A stretch of DNA of 22,749 nt from assembly GCA_039045975.1 (NCBI GenBank), contig JBCCJA010000060.1, positions 1 through 22,749 on the forward strand, in the 5' to 3' direction. Positions 8,898 through 17,900 of the stretch are shown piece by piece. Position numbers and translations under genes: made by a program. The stretch's first letter is position 1; each line of letters starts with the position of its first letter. Origin of the DNA: JBCCJA01 sp039045975. Its GTDB lineage: Bacteria > Planctomycetota > Planctomycetia > Planctomycetales > Planctomycetaceae. The notes beneath the pieces were generated by a model that was not told the origin of the DNA, made no database searches, and was given only the letters and a program-made list of their open reading frames with translations.

Positions 8898-10700
8898 ATG
8901 CCGCCGACTCCGACCCGCGGCCGCATCTCATCCGCCGGGGCCGGTCGGGCCCTGGTTGCCGTCGTGGCCGTCGCCTGCGGCCCGCTCATGGGCTGCAGCA
9001 CGACCCGCCTGACGCAGCCGACGGTCGGCTTCGCGTCGCCGGCCCCGCCCGCCGCCCTCGCCGCCGCGCCCGCCGCCGACGTCGAGACGCTTTACGCCCG
9101 GGCCGTCGCACGCGAACAGGCCGGCGACCGCGCCTGCCTCGACGACTACGCCGCCTGCTGCCGCCTGCTCTGGCCCGAACTGACTTCCTCCGTCGCCGCC
9201 GCGTCGCACGGCCCCGACCGACGCGTCGAACTCTACAACTCGTCGGTCGCCCGGCTCGTCGTCGCCGGACGGACGTTCGGGGCCTTCGACGCCGTCCAAG
9301 GGCTCCGGCTCGCGGGCGGCCACGTCCCGGTGGAAACGGTCGGCTTCGGCTGGCGTCCCGACGAGATCGTCGAGATCGAACCGGTCCGCCCCTACCGCCC
9401 GCCCGGCGGCATCGAGCCGAAACGCCACGCCGGCCTCGGCTGCCCCGTGCTCGTGACCCACCGCACCGACCGCCCCTTCGTCGAGCCGGTCGGCGTCGGC
9501 CCCGCGACCGTCACCTACTCCGTCGCCGACGACGGGTCGCCCCGCGTCAGGCTGATCAACCCGGGTCGCGTCCGCGCCCTCCCGACCGCCGGCGGCGTCG
9601 TGCCGGTCGGTTACGATATGACCGCGCCGACTGCCTACTACGCCGACAAGTACGCCTCCGCCTGGATCGACGGGTTCCGCACCGCCGACGAAGGCGACGA
9701 ACGCCGCTACGGCCTCGTCATGATCGAGCCGTATCGGCCCGGCAAGATCCCGGTCCTGTTCGTCCACGGGCTCGCGTCCGACCCGACGACGTGGATGCCG
9801 ATGCTGAACGAGCTCGTCGGCGACCCCGCGATCGCGTCCCGCTATCAGTTCTGGTTCTTCTGGTACCCGACCGGGAAGCCGTTCGTCGGCGAGGCCGCCA
9901 CCCTCCGGCGGGAGCTCCGCGCCCTCCGCGACCACGTCGACCCGGCCCGTCGCGACCCGGCCCTCGACCGGCTCGTGCTCGTCGGCCACAGCATGGGCGG
10001 GCTGATCTCGAAGCTGCAGGTCACCGCCAGCGGCGACCGCCTCGCGAACGCGATCTTCAACAAGCCGGTCGATCAGCTCCGCATGCCCGCCGACGCCGGG
10101 CGGAGCCTCCGCGCCGCCCTCTTCTTCGAGCCGACGCCTGAGGTCTCCCGCGTCGTCTTCATCGGCACGCCGCACGGAGGGTCGCAGTTCGCCGGCAACC
10201 TGGTAGGCCGCCTCGCCAAGAACCTCGTCCGGCTGCCGCAGGACGCCCTCGACGATTTCGCCGAACTCCGGGCCATGAACGGCGACGCGCTCCGCACCAA
10301 GAACGCCTCGATCCCCACCAGCATCGACCTGCTCCGCCCCGACAACCCGGTCCTCGGCGAGGTCGCCCGCCTGCCGGTCGCGACGCGGGTCCGCATGCAC
10401 TCGGTCATCGGCGTCGGCCACACCCGTTGGCTGACCGGCGAGAAGGGCGACGGCGTCGTCGCGCTCAAGAGTGCCCGCCACCCCGGCGTCGACTCCGAGA
10501 AACTCGTCGACGCCGACCACGTCGGCGTCCACGCCCATCCTGATACGTTCGCCGAGGTCAAACGCATCCTCTACGCCCACGCCGGCCCCGCAGCGCCGCG
10601 GCCCGTCGCCGGAGTCACCGACCTGCAGAACGCGACCGCGCCCGGCCGGCAACTGCCGCGACCGGCCGCCACCGCCTTCGCCACGCCCGTCATATACTGA
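8898..10700 (+). CDS. Lipoprotein alpha/beta hydrolase (lipase/esterase-like)
   Basis: 600 aa from ATG 8898. The frame extends to a TTG at 8817, but this ATG gives a lipoprotein signal: hydrophobic GRALVAVVAVACGP then lipobox L30-M-G-C33, so the mature protein should be lipid-anchored at C33. Residues about 50-280 are a poorly conserved N-terminal part. The hydrolase domain begins at IPVLFVHGLASDPTTWMPM and has the nucleophile elbow GHS365MGG. EVSRVVFIGTPHGGSQFAG is a common lipase strand. The probable acid and base lie in GEKGDGVVAL and DADHVGVHAHPD. The pattern resembles triacylglycerol-lipase and PGAP1-like hydrolases. Substrate unknown. The small gene at 10732 follows by 31 bases. Confidence 0.88.
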   Translation: MPPTPTRGRISSAGAGRALVAVVAVACGPLMGCSTTRLTQPTVGFASPAPPAALAAAPAADVETLYARAVAREQAGDRACLDDYAACCRLLWPELTSSVAAASHGPDRRVELYNSSVARLVVAGRTFGAFDAVQGLRLAGGHVPVETVGFGWRPDEIVEIEPVRPYRPPGGIEPKRHAGLGCPVLVTHRTDRPFVEPVGVGPATVTYSVADDGSPRVRLINPGRVRALPTAGGVVPVGYDMTAPTAYYADKYASAWIDGFRTADEGDERRYGLVMIEPYRPGKIPVLFVHGLASDPTTWMPMLNELVGDPAIASRYQFWFFWYPTGKPFVGEAATLRRELRALRDHVDPARRDPALDRLVLVGHSMGGLISKLQVTASGDRLANAIFNKPVDQLRMPADAGRSLRAALFFEPTPEVSRVVFIGTPHGGSQFAGNLVGRLAKNLVRLPQDALDDFAELRAMNGDALRTKNASIPTSIDLLRPDNPVLGEVARLPVATRVRMHSVIGVGHTRWLTGEKGDGVVALKSARHPGVDSEKLVDADHVGVHAHPDTFAEVKRILYAHAGPAAPRPVAGVTDLQNATAPGRQLPRPAATAFATPVIY

Positions 10701-10731
10701 GGACGAACCCGAGCGTGGCCGTCGTGCCGGC

Positions 10732-11043
10732 GTGACTTTATTCCCGGACCCGGGCGACGACCCCGTCGCCCTCTATCGCCGCCGCGTCGAAGTCGACCTG
10801 CCCGCCGCGGCGGCCGCCGGCGGCTGGGCTCTCCGCGACGACCACTGCTTCGCCCGCGTCCTGCTCGACCGCCTCTGCGGCGGCGTCTGGTACGACCACA
10901 TTCCGAAGCCGGCGTGGAAGCACCTGACCGACGACCAGGCCCGAGCCCTCGTCACGATGGCCGACCGCCTCCTCGCCGAAGGGCCCACGCTCCTCGACCG
11001 GTGGAACCGCGACAGCCTCGGGTGCCGCGGCAAGCTCAGCTGA
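10732..11043 (+). CDS. Small conserved hypothetical protein
   Basis: 103 aa from GTG 10732. No ATG is available in frame and other nearby GTGs are out of frame. Codon use matches the neighbours. The body contains WALRDDHCFARVLLDRLCGGVWYD, then IPKPAWKHLTDDQARALVTMADRLL and a C-terminal NRDSLGCRGK. I recall similar 'DHCFxRxxLDxxxGxxWxxxxxxPAWxxL' proteins annotated as hypothetical in several phyla, but I know no function. No signal peptide or membrane helix. It starts 31 bases after the hydrolase stop and is probably co-transcribed with it. Confidence 0.75.
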   Translation: MTLFPDPGDDPVALYRRRVEVDLPAAAAAGGWALRDDHCFARVLLDRLCGGVWYDHIPKPAWKHLTDDQARALVTMADRLLAEGPTLLDRWNRDSLGCRGKLS

Positions 11044-11078
11044 GTCCGGGTGATCTCTCGATCATAAGTCCCGGTATT

Positions 11079-11119
11079 AAAAAGCGTGTCCTGCCGAGAC
11101 AGCCCGGCAGGACACGCTT
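11079..11119 (-). terminator. Intrinsic terminator of the sulfatase gene
   Basis: 15-bp perfect stem: AAGCGTGTCCTGCCG at 11082-11096 and its complement at 11105-11119, with an 8-nt loop. On the minus strand the stem is followed by TTTTT (A-run 11079-11083), 24 bases after the sulfatase stop. On the plus strand there is no T-run, so any effect on the convergent gene would be weaker. Confidence 0.88.
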
Positions 11120-11142
11120 GTCACCACGATCAAATCGCTTTG

Positions 11143-12705
<1,563 letters not shown>

Positions 12706-12842
12706 CGACGCGATCCCCGGCACGAAATTTGGAAGAACTGCCGCCGGAGAGCACCCCGCGCGGACCGCACGAAAGTACGGCGAAGGAAGAAAACAGTAAA
12801 CAAGCTTCGATGCGACCGCGCGGAAATCGGACCCCGCCACCG

Positions 12843-13562
12843 TCAAAACCGGTCCACGCCCTGCACGTAAAAGAACGCCTCGCCCGAGTCGTCGCACACC
12901 AGCCGACGCCCGCCCTCGTCACTGATCACGGCCCCGCCCGCCGCCTCGACCCGACGCGTCGCCCCGTCCAGATCGGCCACGCCGAACGTGCAGGCCCAGT
13001 ACTCGTATTCGCCCTTCACGTCGTTCGGCAGCACGAGCACGTCGGCCACGTGCGACCCGCCGCCGCGCAGCTCGTAAGACCCCGCCGACACGCCCGGCGT
13101 CGCCTCCCACCCGAACAGCCGCTCGTAAAACGGCAACACCCGCGGCGCGTCCGAGACGTGCAGCTCGTTCCACATCAGCCTGCCGGGCCCGGCCCGCCGC
13201 GCGTCGAGCCGCCCGCCGTCGTACGCCGTGAACCCCGCCCCCTGCGGGTCCCGGATCAACGCGACCTTCCCGCCGTAAAAGTCATCGGTCGTCTCGACCT
13301 TCGCCTCCGGAAAGTATCGCCGGGCCGTCTCCGCGGTCGCGGCCGCGTCGTCCACCGACACGTAGCTCATCCAGAAATGCGGCATCTTAATTTTCTGGAA
13401 GAACGCCGGCGTCTCGAACAGCCCGGCGACCTCCGCCGACCCGTCCGTCGCGACCCAATAGCCCCCCGCGTCGATGAACCCCCAGCCGAACACGGCCGTA
13501 TAAAACTCCCGCGACCGGGCCGGGTCGTAAGTCGACAGATCGGCCCACACGAAACGGCTCAT
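12843..13562 (-). CDS. Two-domain VOC (glyoxalase/bleomycin-resistance-like) protein
   Basis: 239 aa from ATG 13562 (MSRFVWADLSTYDP). Longer starts at 13574 and 13613 are in frame; a GGA just upstream favours 13562. Two tandem vicinal-oxygen-chelate halves are visible. The first opens with FVWADLSTYDPARSREFYTAVFGWGF, the second with LMWNELHVSDAPRVLPFYERLFGWEA. Both contain the paired betaalphabetabetabeta layout typical of VOC proteins. The ligand and activity cannot be read from the sequence. No signal peptide, unlike the secreted proteins on either side, so a functional link to the sulfatase is not implied. Confidence 0.88.
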   Translation of the reverse strand: MSRFVWADLSTYDPARSREFYTAVFGWGFIDAGGYWVATDGSAEVAGLFETPAFFQKIKMPHFWMSYVSVDDAAATAETARRYFPEAKVETTDDFYGGKVALIRDPQGAGFTAYDGGRLDARRAGPGRLMWNELHVSDAPRVLPFYERLFGWEATPGVSAGSYELRGGGSHVADVLVLPNDVKGEYEYWACTFGVADLDGATRRVEAAGGAVISDEGGRRLVCDDSGEAFFYVQGVDRF

Positions 13563-13632
13563 CAGTTCCTGCATCCCCCAAGTCCCGCCGTCGCCGGGCC
13601 GACCACGATCCACGCGGCCCGCCCCGCCGCGA

Positions 13633-14328
13633 TCAATCGATCCCGCGATAAACCTCGACCCAGTCGATCAGCACCCGCCCGTAATCGAGCCCCTTAAAGT
13701 CGACCTGCCGGCCCGGACGCCCCACGTCCAGCGTTACCCGTTCGTGCTTAATCAACTCCTTTTCGTCGTTGATCTGAATCAACAGCTTCCCGTCCCGGAT
13801 CTCGACCGCGACGTCGGCCCATTTATTCGTCGGGAAGAAATCGCCCTTGCGGAAAATCTTCTTCCCGCCTTTGAACGTCAGCTTCGTGCGGTCGGGGAAG
13901 AATACGAACGAATTAATATGGTGCCCGAAGTCGAGCTGCTGGTAGCTCCGCTCCGCGTGCTCCCCGTCGTAACGCAGCCGCATCCGCATCACGAGTTCCT
14001 TCGGCGTCTCCCGCAAGATCACGACCGGACGCGTCCCGTCGTGCACGTCCTTAATCGCCTGCATCTTCTCCTGATACTCGACCGGCGCCGGCGTCCCGAT
14101 CAGCACGCCGTCCTCGACGTTCCACTGCGTCTCCTGTTTGACCAGCCATTTCCCGGCCGCCTTCAGCGGGCCCTCGTAATCGAAGTCCTCGGCGAAGACG
14201 AGTTTCGCCGACCGGTACAGCTCCGGCCGATAACCCCCCGGATCGTCCGGCCCGCCCGCCATCGCCGACCCGCCCGACGCCACGACGAGACACGCCACGG
14301 CCCCACAAAAAACCACATGCCTGTTCAT
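13633..14328 (-). CDS. Secreted concanavalin-like (DUF1080-type) protein
   Basis: 231 aa. An N-terminal signal peptide (MNRHVVFCGAVACLVVASGG, cleavage near AMA-GG) is followed by a single beta-rich domain: LVFAEDFDYEGPLKAAGKWLVKQETQWNVEDGVLIGTPA, then ELVMRMRLRYDG, QLDFGHHINSFVF, KWADVAVEIRDGKLLIQINDE and RVLIDWVEVYRG at the end. This is the layout of the DUF1080 / 3-keto-disaccharide hydrolase-like jelly-roll family abundant in planctomycetes. No catalytic residues can be assigned; it may be a sugar-binding or hydrolytic protein. It is the first of three minus-strand genes (then VOC, sulfatase), 70 bp before the VOC gene. Confidence 0.8.
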   Translation of the reverse strand: MNRHVVFCGAVACLVVASGGSAMAGGPDDPGGYRPELYRSAKLVFAEDFDYEGPLKAAGKWLVKQETQWNVEDGVLIGTPAPVEYQEKMQAIKDVHDGTRPVVILRETPKELVMRMRLRYDGEHAERSYQQLDFGHHINSFVFFPDRTKLTFKGGKKIFRKGDFFPTNKWADVAVEIRDGKLLIQINDEKELIKHERVTLDVGRPGRQVDFKGLDYGRVLIDWVEVYRGID

Positions 14329-15012
14329 TCCGAGATCCCCGTCTGCGTCCCCGATGTCCGAAGCCCGGCACCCCGGCCGTCTTCCCCAGAGCGGCCGAGC
14401 GGTGGCCGCGTAACAGTCGCATGGTCAACGACGCGACGCCTCACCGTCAACGCCTCGGCACGCGTCGATGAGATTTTGAAGGCGATCACGATCCTTCGCC
14501 GGCAACGTCGTCGTCGCCCGGGCTCGCCGCGGACAGAGGCCGAGCGAAGATGCGACCGGCTCACCGCCGAAACTTTCTCTTTCCCGCATTGGGGCAGAGG
14601 GTCGGGATCAGGGGATCGAAACGGGGCTTCACCCGAGAGCCTTTACGCCGCTCTTTTTCGACCCGGGCGGTCTTTTCCGCGGGCCGCATGCGGTAAGCAT
14701 AACATGCACTGCTTGCGGTGGCCGACACGCCATTCGGCTTCCGGTGCAGTTAGACACCGCAAGCAAAACGTCTCGTCGCTCCGTGACCCAGCTGGGGGGC
14801 CTCAACGCGGCATCAGGCGCTTGACGTCACGCAGCACGGGCGGAAGGCCCCTGCCACCTGCCGCCTTCTCGAAAACCGCGGCCCGCTCTTCGACGGATGC
14901 GACCGCGCCATTCTCCATCACCGCCGGAAACTCTAAATAAATTCACCCTCGTCTGTGCGTCTAAGCAACGCATTCCTCATTAAATTACGCCCCGCATGCC
15001 CTGCCGGGCGAA
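14329..15012. other. 684-bp gene-free interval with repeat remnants
   Basis: No convincing gene on either strand. The part 14571-14700 is a degenerate relative of 20553-20690: both begin AACTTTC, pass through a CCC/GGG-rich hairpin and then read CGACCCGGGYGGTC. Further right, GCTTGCGGTG (14711-14720) and CACCGCAAGC (14755-14764) form a 10-bp inverted repeat with a 34-nt loop. The rest shows nothing I recognise. It must contain the promoter of the DUF1080-like gene near 14,330. Confidence 0.6.
14711..14764. repeat. 10-bp inverted repeat, long loop
   Basis: GCTTGCGGTG at 14711-14720 and CACCGCAAGC at 14755-14764 are exact complements. The loop holds smaller GC-rich partial palindromes. Size and position resemble the paired-arm repeats at 20432 and 21329, but the sequence differs. 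Confidence 0.5.
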
Positions 15013-15483
15013 TCAAAGCTGCGTCGGGTTCGGGGCGTCGCCGTAGACTTTTTGGGGGTCGAAAACCTTTTCCGTTTCCGTAAATTCCAAAGGCCGGCCG
15101 GCCCCGGCTTCAAACGGGACCGATCGATAAAAGCAGGACCGATACCCGACGTGGCAGCTGGCCCCGCCTTGCACGTCGACACGCAGCCAGACGCAATCCT
15201 GGTCGTCGTCGATCCGGATCTCTTGAATACGCTGCACCAAGCCGCTCGTCGCACCCTTGTGCCACAGGCATTTGCGGCTGCGGCTCCAATAGACCGCTTC
15301 ACCCAACCGGATCGTTTCCGTCAACGCCTCGGCGTTCATATAGGCGTGCATCAGCAATTCGCCGGATGTCGCGTCGGTCGTCACCACGGGGATCAGGCCG
15401 TGTTCGTCGAACTTCGGGGCCAGCTCGGTTCCTTCTTCCACCTGCTCGATCGACTGTCGATCCGAAAAACTCGACGCACTCAT
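15013..15483 (-). CDS. hisI: Phosphoribosyl-AMP cyclohydrolase
   Basis: 156 aa from ATG 15483, with GAAAGAG 7 bases upstream. Another in-frame ATG at 15519 would add 12 atypical residues. Catalyses opening of the purine ring of PR-AMP, the third step of histidine synthesis, in the cytoplasm. Conserved pieces are LLMHAYMNAEALTETI, AVYWSRSRKCLWHKGATSG, the metal-binding D92-x-D94-x-D96 and the zinc cysteines C110 and C117 in GASCHVGYRSCFYR. There is no C-terminal HisE domain, so PR-ATP pyrophosphatase must be encoded elsewhere. It is not in a his operon here. Confidence 0.95.
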   Translation of the reverse strand: MSASSFSDRQSIEQVEEGTELAPKFDEHGLIPVVTTDATSGELLMHAYMNAEALTETIRLGEAVYWSRSRKCLWHKGATSGLVQRIQEIRIDDDQDCVWLRVDVQGGASCHVGYRSCFYRSVPFEAGAGRPLEFTETEKVFDPQKVYGDAPNPTQL

Positions 15484-15943
15484 TTTGAATCTCTTTCCAA
15501 TCAGGTGCCGAATCGGCATTCACAAAGTCACTCGTCTCGGCGTCACGGCAAGCCGTCCGGGTTAAGCCCCCGCTTGAGAGCCCCGCACGTCTTCGAAATT
15601 GGCCCCGCAAAGTTACGGAGGAATTTCGCCCTCCGGGCTTTCGCACCAGAGACTCGTACAAAATACGACAAAACCGCGGTTCCGGCCAGTTTCGCCGCAA
15701 GCGCGAAACGCTTGCAAGCGGGCGGGCCGCAGATCGTCCCCCAGCGTAGCCGATCTTCTCTCGAAGAGATCCCATGGGACAGTCGTATCGGCATCGAAGA
15801 TGTTCTGAGGCTGTTGAGGCCGACCATCGATCAACGGCTCGTCGAATCCTGACGGTGGGCCGACACACTCGGCCCGATACGAAGCGGCGGTAAACTGACA
15901 TCAGCCGAGGAAACGGCCGATCGACGCCGGGAGGCTAGGGTTG
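15484..15943. other. 460-bp interval without a supported gene
   Basis: Holds a 94-codon open frame on the minus strand (15543-15827) with no recognisable domain and weak codon bias, which I do not accept as a gene. A perfect 12-bp palindrome CGCTTGCAAGCG lies at 15709-15720. The interval should contain the divergent promoters for hisI and for the gene at 15944. Confidence 0.4.
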
Positions 15944-17605
15944 ATGCCACGCGTCCGCTTCGAAGTCGGCACCGCCGTCATGTGCAACCTCGGGGCGAGC
16001 GGCTGGAAGCTCGGAAGGATCATCGCGCTCGACTACCGCGAAGACGACTGGCCGGCCGGCAAGACCGCGCCCTATCAGGTGTCGCTCGACGACGACCACG
16101 CCCTCATTTACGTGCCGGAGGACGACACCCGCTACTGCCGCGAGGCCACCCCGGAGGACTTAAGAATCGCGGGCCGCACCGACGCCCTCGCCCCGCTCCC
16201 CCGCGGTCCGGAGCCGACGTCGCCCCGGCCCGACACGGTCGGCACTCACGCCGCCGCCGGCACGCCGCTCGGCTGCATCGCAAGCCCGACGCCGCCAGGC
16301 AGCCCGGGCTACCGCGACGGGCGATGCCACGGCTGCGACTGCTGCCCCCGCAACTGGTCGGCCGTCGAACTCTACAGCGAGCACTACCGCTGTGCCGAAC
16401 GCGTCGGCCTCAAGGTGACGCGGCACGCGGTCGATCTCGGCACGGTCCGCGTCGGCGACTCGATACACCACCGGCCGGCCGAGGGCTTACCGGGTGACGG
16501 CGGGTTCATGCAGTGCCCCACGCTCGTCCGGCTCCCCCCGGGCGTCCGCTTCTCCGATGACGGATCCCTGACCGGAGAGGTCCGGTTCGACCCGCATCGA
16601 GACGCGGCCTATGGGGTCGAGTTCGTCGCGGTCAGTACCGCCCGCTGGGACGACCCCGCAATCGGAATCGTCCGCTCGGAGATCACGTTTCGCGTCGAGG
16701 GCAACGAGCCCCCCGACCGGTTCGACCGCGACGCCTTCAAGCGCGAGCAAGACCGGGCCCGTGTGGCCGCCGACCGGTCGCTCCGCAACCTCGGCGACGC
16801 ATGGGGTCAGTGGGAGCGGGGCGAACTCGGCAATCGCGACACTTGCGCACGCATGGGGGCCGAGCTGCGGGAACTCCGCGACCTTCTCGAGCGGCACCCC
16901 CGGCTCGACGGCGGCCGCTGGTGGACCCACCTCGGCGGCTACCACATGAACGTGCACAAGCTGCTCGAGAACGCGCTGTTCGAGTGCGAACTGTACCTCG
17001 GCCACGCGCTCACGTTCGGGGACGCCGAGGTCCGGTGGATCGCCGAACAGAACCTCGACGGGTGCTATCAGAAACGCCTGCTCGAGGCCGCGCGGTTCCT
17101 CTGGATAGACGGCCTCGAACAGATGCTGCGGGGCGAGTGGGCCGCCGCCGCAGAGACGCTGCGTCGCGCCGCCGCCAAGAAGGACGGCTGGGGCTGGGCG
17201 GTCAACTTCGGCGACATCTGGTTCACGGAGTCGGCCGCCCGCCTGGTGCACGGGGCCGAAACCGCCGCTGTGGCTAACAGCCCCGCCGAGCACCGCGACG
17301 CAGAAGAATCGATCGCCGAGGCGACGCGGCTGTTGGAACGGGGCGTGGCACGGACCGCCGAATCCGAGTACTTCGGCCCCGAGGGCCACCCCTGGGCCGC
17401 CGAGATCCGCGTCGCCCTCGATTCCTACCGCAGCCTGCGGGCCGACCACGCCGACGCCTCCGCCTGGCTCGACGCGTTCCGATCGCGGACGATCTTCTGG
17501 TGCGGGCAAGTCCTCGGCGGAGTCGAGCCCTTCCCGCCCCGGCCCCGCCCCCGCCGCGAAGACGCCGCCGCCCTCGCCCAACGGCTTCCTGGGCACAACG
17601 CCTGA
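15944..17605 (+). CDS. Multidomain hypothetical protein with protist-like N-terminal domain
   Basis: 553 aa from ATG 15944, preceded by GGGAGG. A TTG directly before it is also in frame. Residues 5-70 form a small domain (FEVGTAVMCNLGASGWKLGR, then YREDDWPAGKTAPYQVSLDD and IYVPEDDTRYCREA). I associate this pattern with repeats in proteins of algae and other protists, from memory only. Residues 128-134 are a cysteine cluster (C128-x2-C131-x-C133-C134). Residues about 165-252 look like a putative Ig/cadherin-type beta domain with LPPGVRFSDDGSLTGEV. Residues 260-520 are mostly helical with NVHKLLENALFECELYLGHA, EQNLDGCYQKRLLEAARFLW and DGWGWAVNFGDIW. The proline-rich tail ends at 553. No signal peptide and no known enzyme motif. 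Function unknown. Stands alone. Confidence 0.85.
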   Translation: MPRVRFEVGTAVMCNLGASGWKLGRIIALDYREDDWPAGKTAPYQVSLDDDHALIYVPEDDTRYCREATPEDLRIAGRTDALAPLPRGPEPTSPRPDTVGTHAAAGTPLGCIASPTPPGSPGYRDGRCHGCDCCPRNWSAVELYSEHYRCAERVGLKVTRHAVDLGTVRVGDSIHHRPAEGLPGDGGFMQCPTLVRLPPGVRFSDDGSLTGEVRFDPHRDAAYGVEFVAVSTARWDDPAIGIVRSEITFRVEGNEPPDRFDRDAFKREQDRARVAADRSLRNLGDAWGQWERGELGNRDTCARMGAELRELRDLLERHPRLDGGRWWTHLGGYHMNVHKLLENALFECELYLGHALTFGDAEVRWIAEQNLDGCYQKRLLEAARFLWIDGLEQMLRGEWAAAAETLRRAAAKKDGWGWAVNFGDIWFTESAARLVHGAETAAVANSPAEHRDAEESIAEATRLLERGVARTAESEYFGPEGHPWAAEIRVALDSYRSLRADHADASAWLDAFRSRTIFWCGQVLGGVEPFPPRPRPRREDAAALAQRLPGHNA

Positions 17606-17673
17606 ACGGGGCGCTACGAGAGTCGTCCGGGGCACCCGGCCGTCAGCACCACGTCGACGTCCCGCTCGCTCAA

Positions 17674-17705
17674 AGCCCGGGCGGTCACGCGAAGGGACAT
17701 GAGGT
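17674..17705. repeat. Family C repeat arm
   Basis: AGCCCGGGCGGTCACGCGA (near 17,676) matches the arm of the palindrome at 721-747 with few changes, and an AGGTGACC follows downstream. No second full arm is evident. Confidence 0.55.
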
Positions 17706-17732
17706 GACCCTCCTCAACCCGCCCTCATCCCC

Positions 17733-17822
17733 GTCTGCCAATCGCTTCAGCCGTGTTGAACGGGCAGCACGCTCTTTATCGCAGAACCGACAGGAACCCG
17801 GCACCGGCTGAAGGCCAGTGCC
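17733..17822. repeat. Family A paired repeat (degenerate left arm)
   Basis: The inner and right parts align with 20,461-20,529 at roughly three quarters identity by eye: both read GGCAGNACGCTC, CAGAACCGAC, then GCACCGNCTGAAGGCC. The left arm (TCGCTTCAGCCGTG) and right arm (GGCACCGGCTGAAGGCC) are imperfect complements, as in the other family A copies. Confidence 0.6.
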
Positions 17823-17900
17823 GCCCGCCGCGTGTCGCTCCGCCATCCGGACACAATCCGGAGTATCTTAAGAATGAGTTTTACCCGGGCACCCGGTCGA

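Larger units (their letters stand above)
17606..17900. other. Repeat-bearing spacer between convergent genes
   Basis: About 295 bp between the plus-strand gene ending at 17605 and the minus-strand gene ending at 17901. It holds a GGGGCACCCGGC copy (17629-17640), a family C arm near 17,676, a family A doublet (17733-17822) and a half of a family B arm near 17,830-17,868. No gene seen. Confidence 0.6.

Noticed and set aside
8928..10652. 574-codon minus-strand frame opposite the lipoprotein hydrolase
   Set aside because: Same effect of GC-ending codons; no domain, while the plus strand has a lipobox and the GHSMGG nucleophile elbow.
15543..15827. 94-codon minus-strand frame upstream of hisI
   Set aside because: No domain, no clear ribosome binding site, weak codon bias and overlap with other equally long frames.
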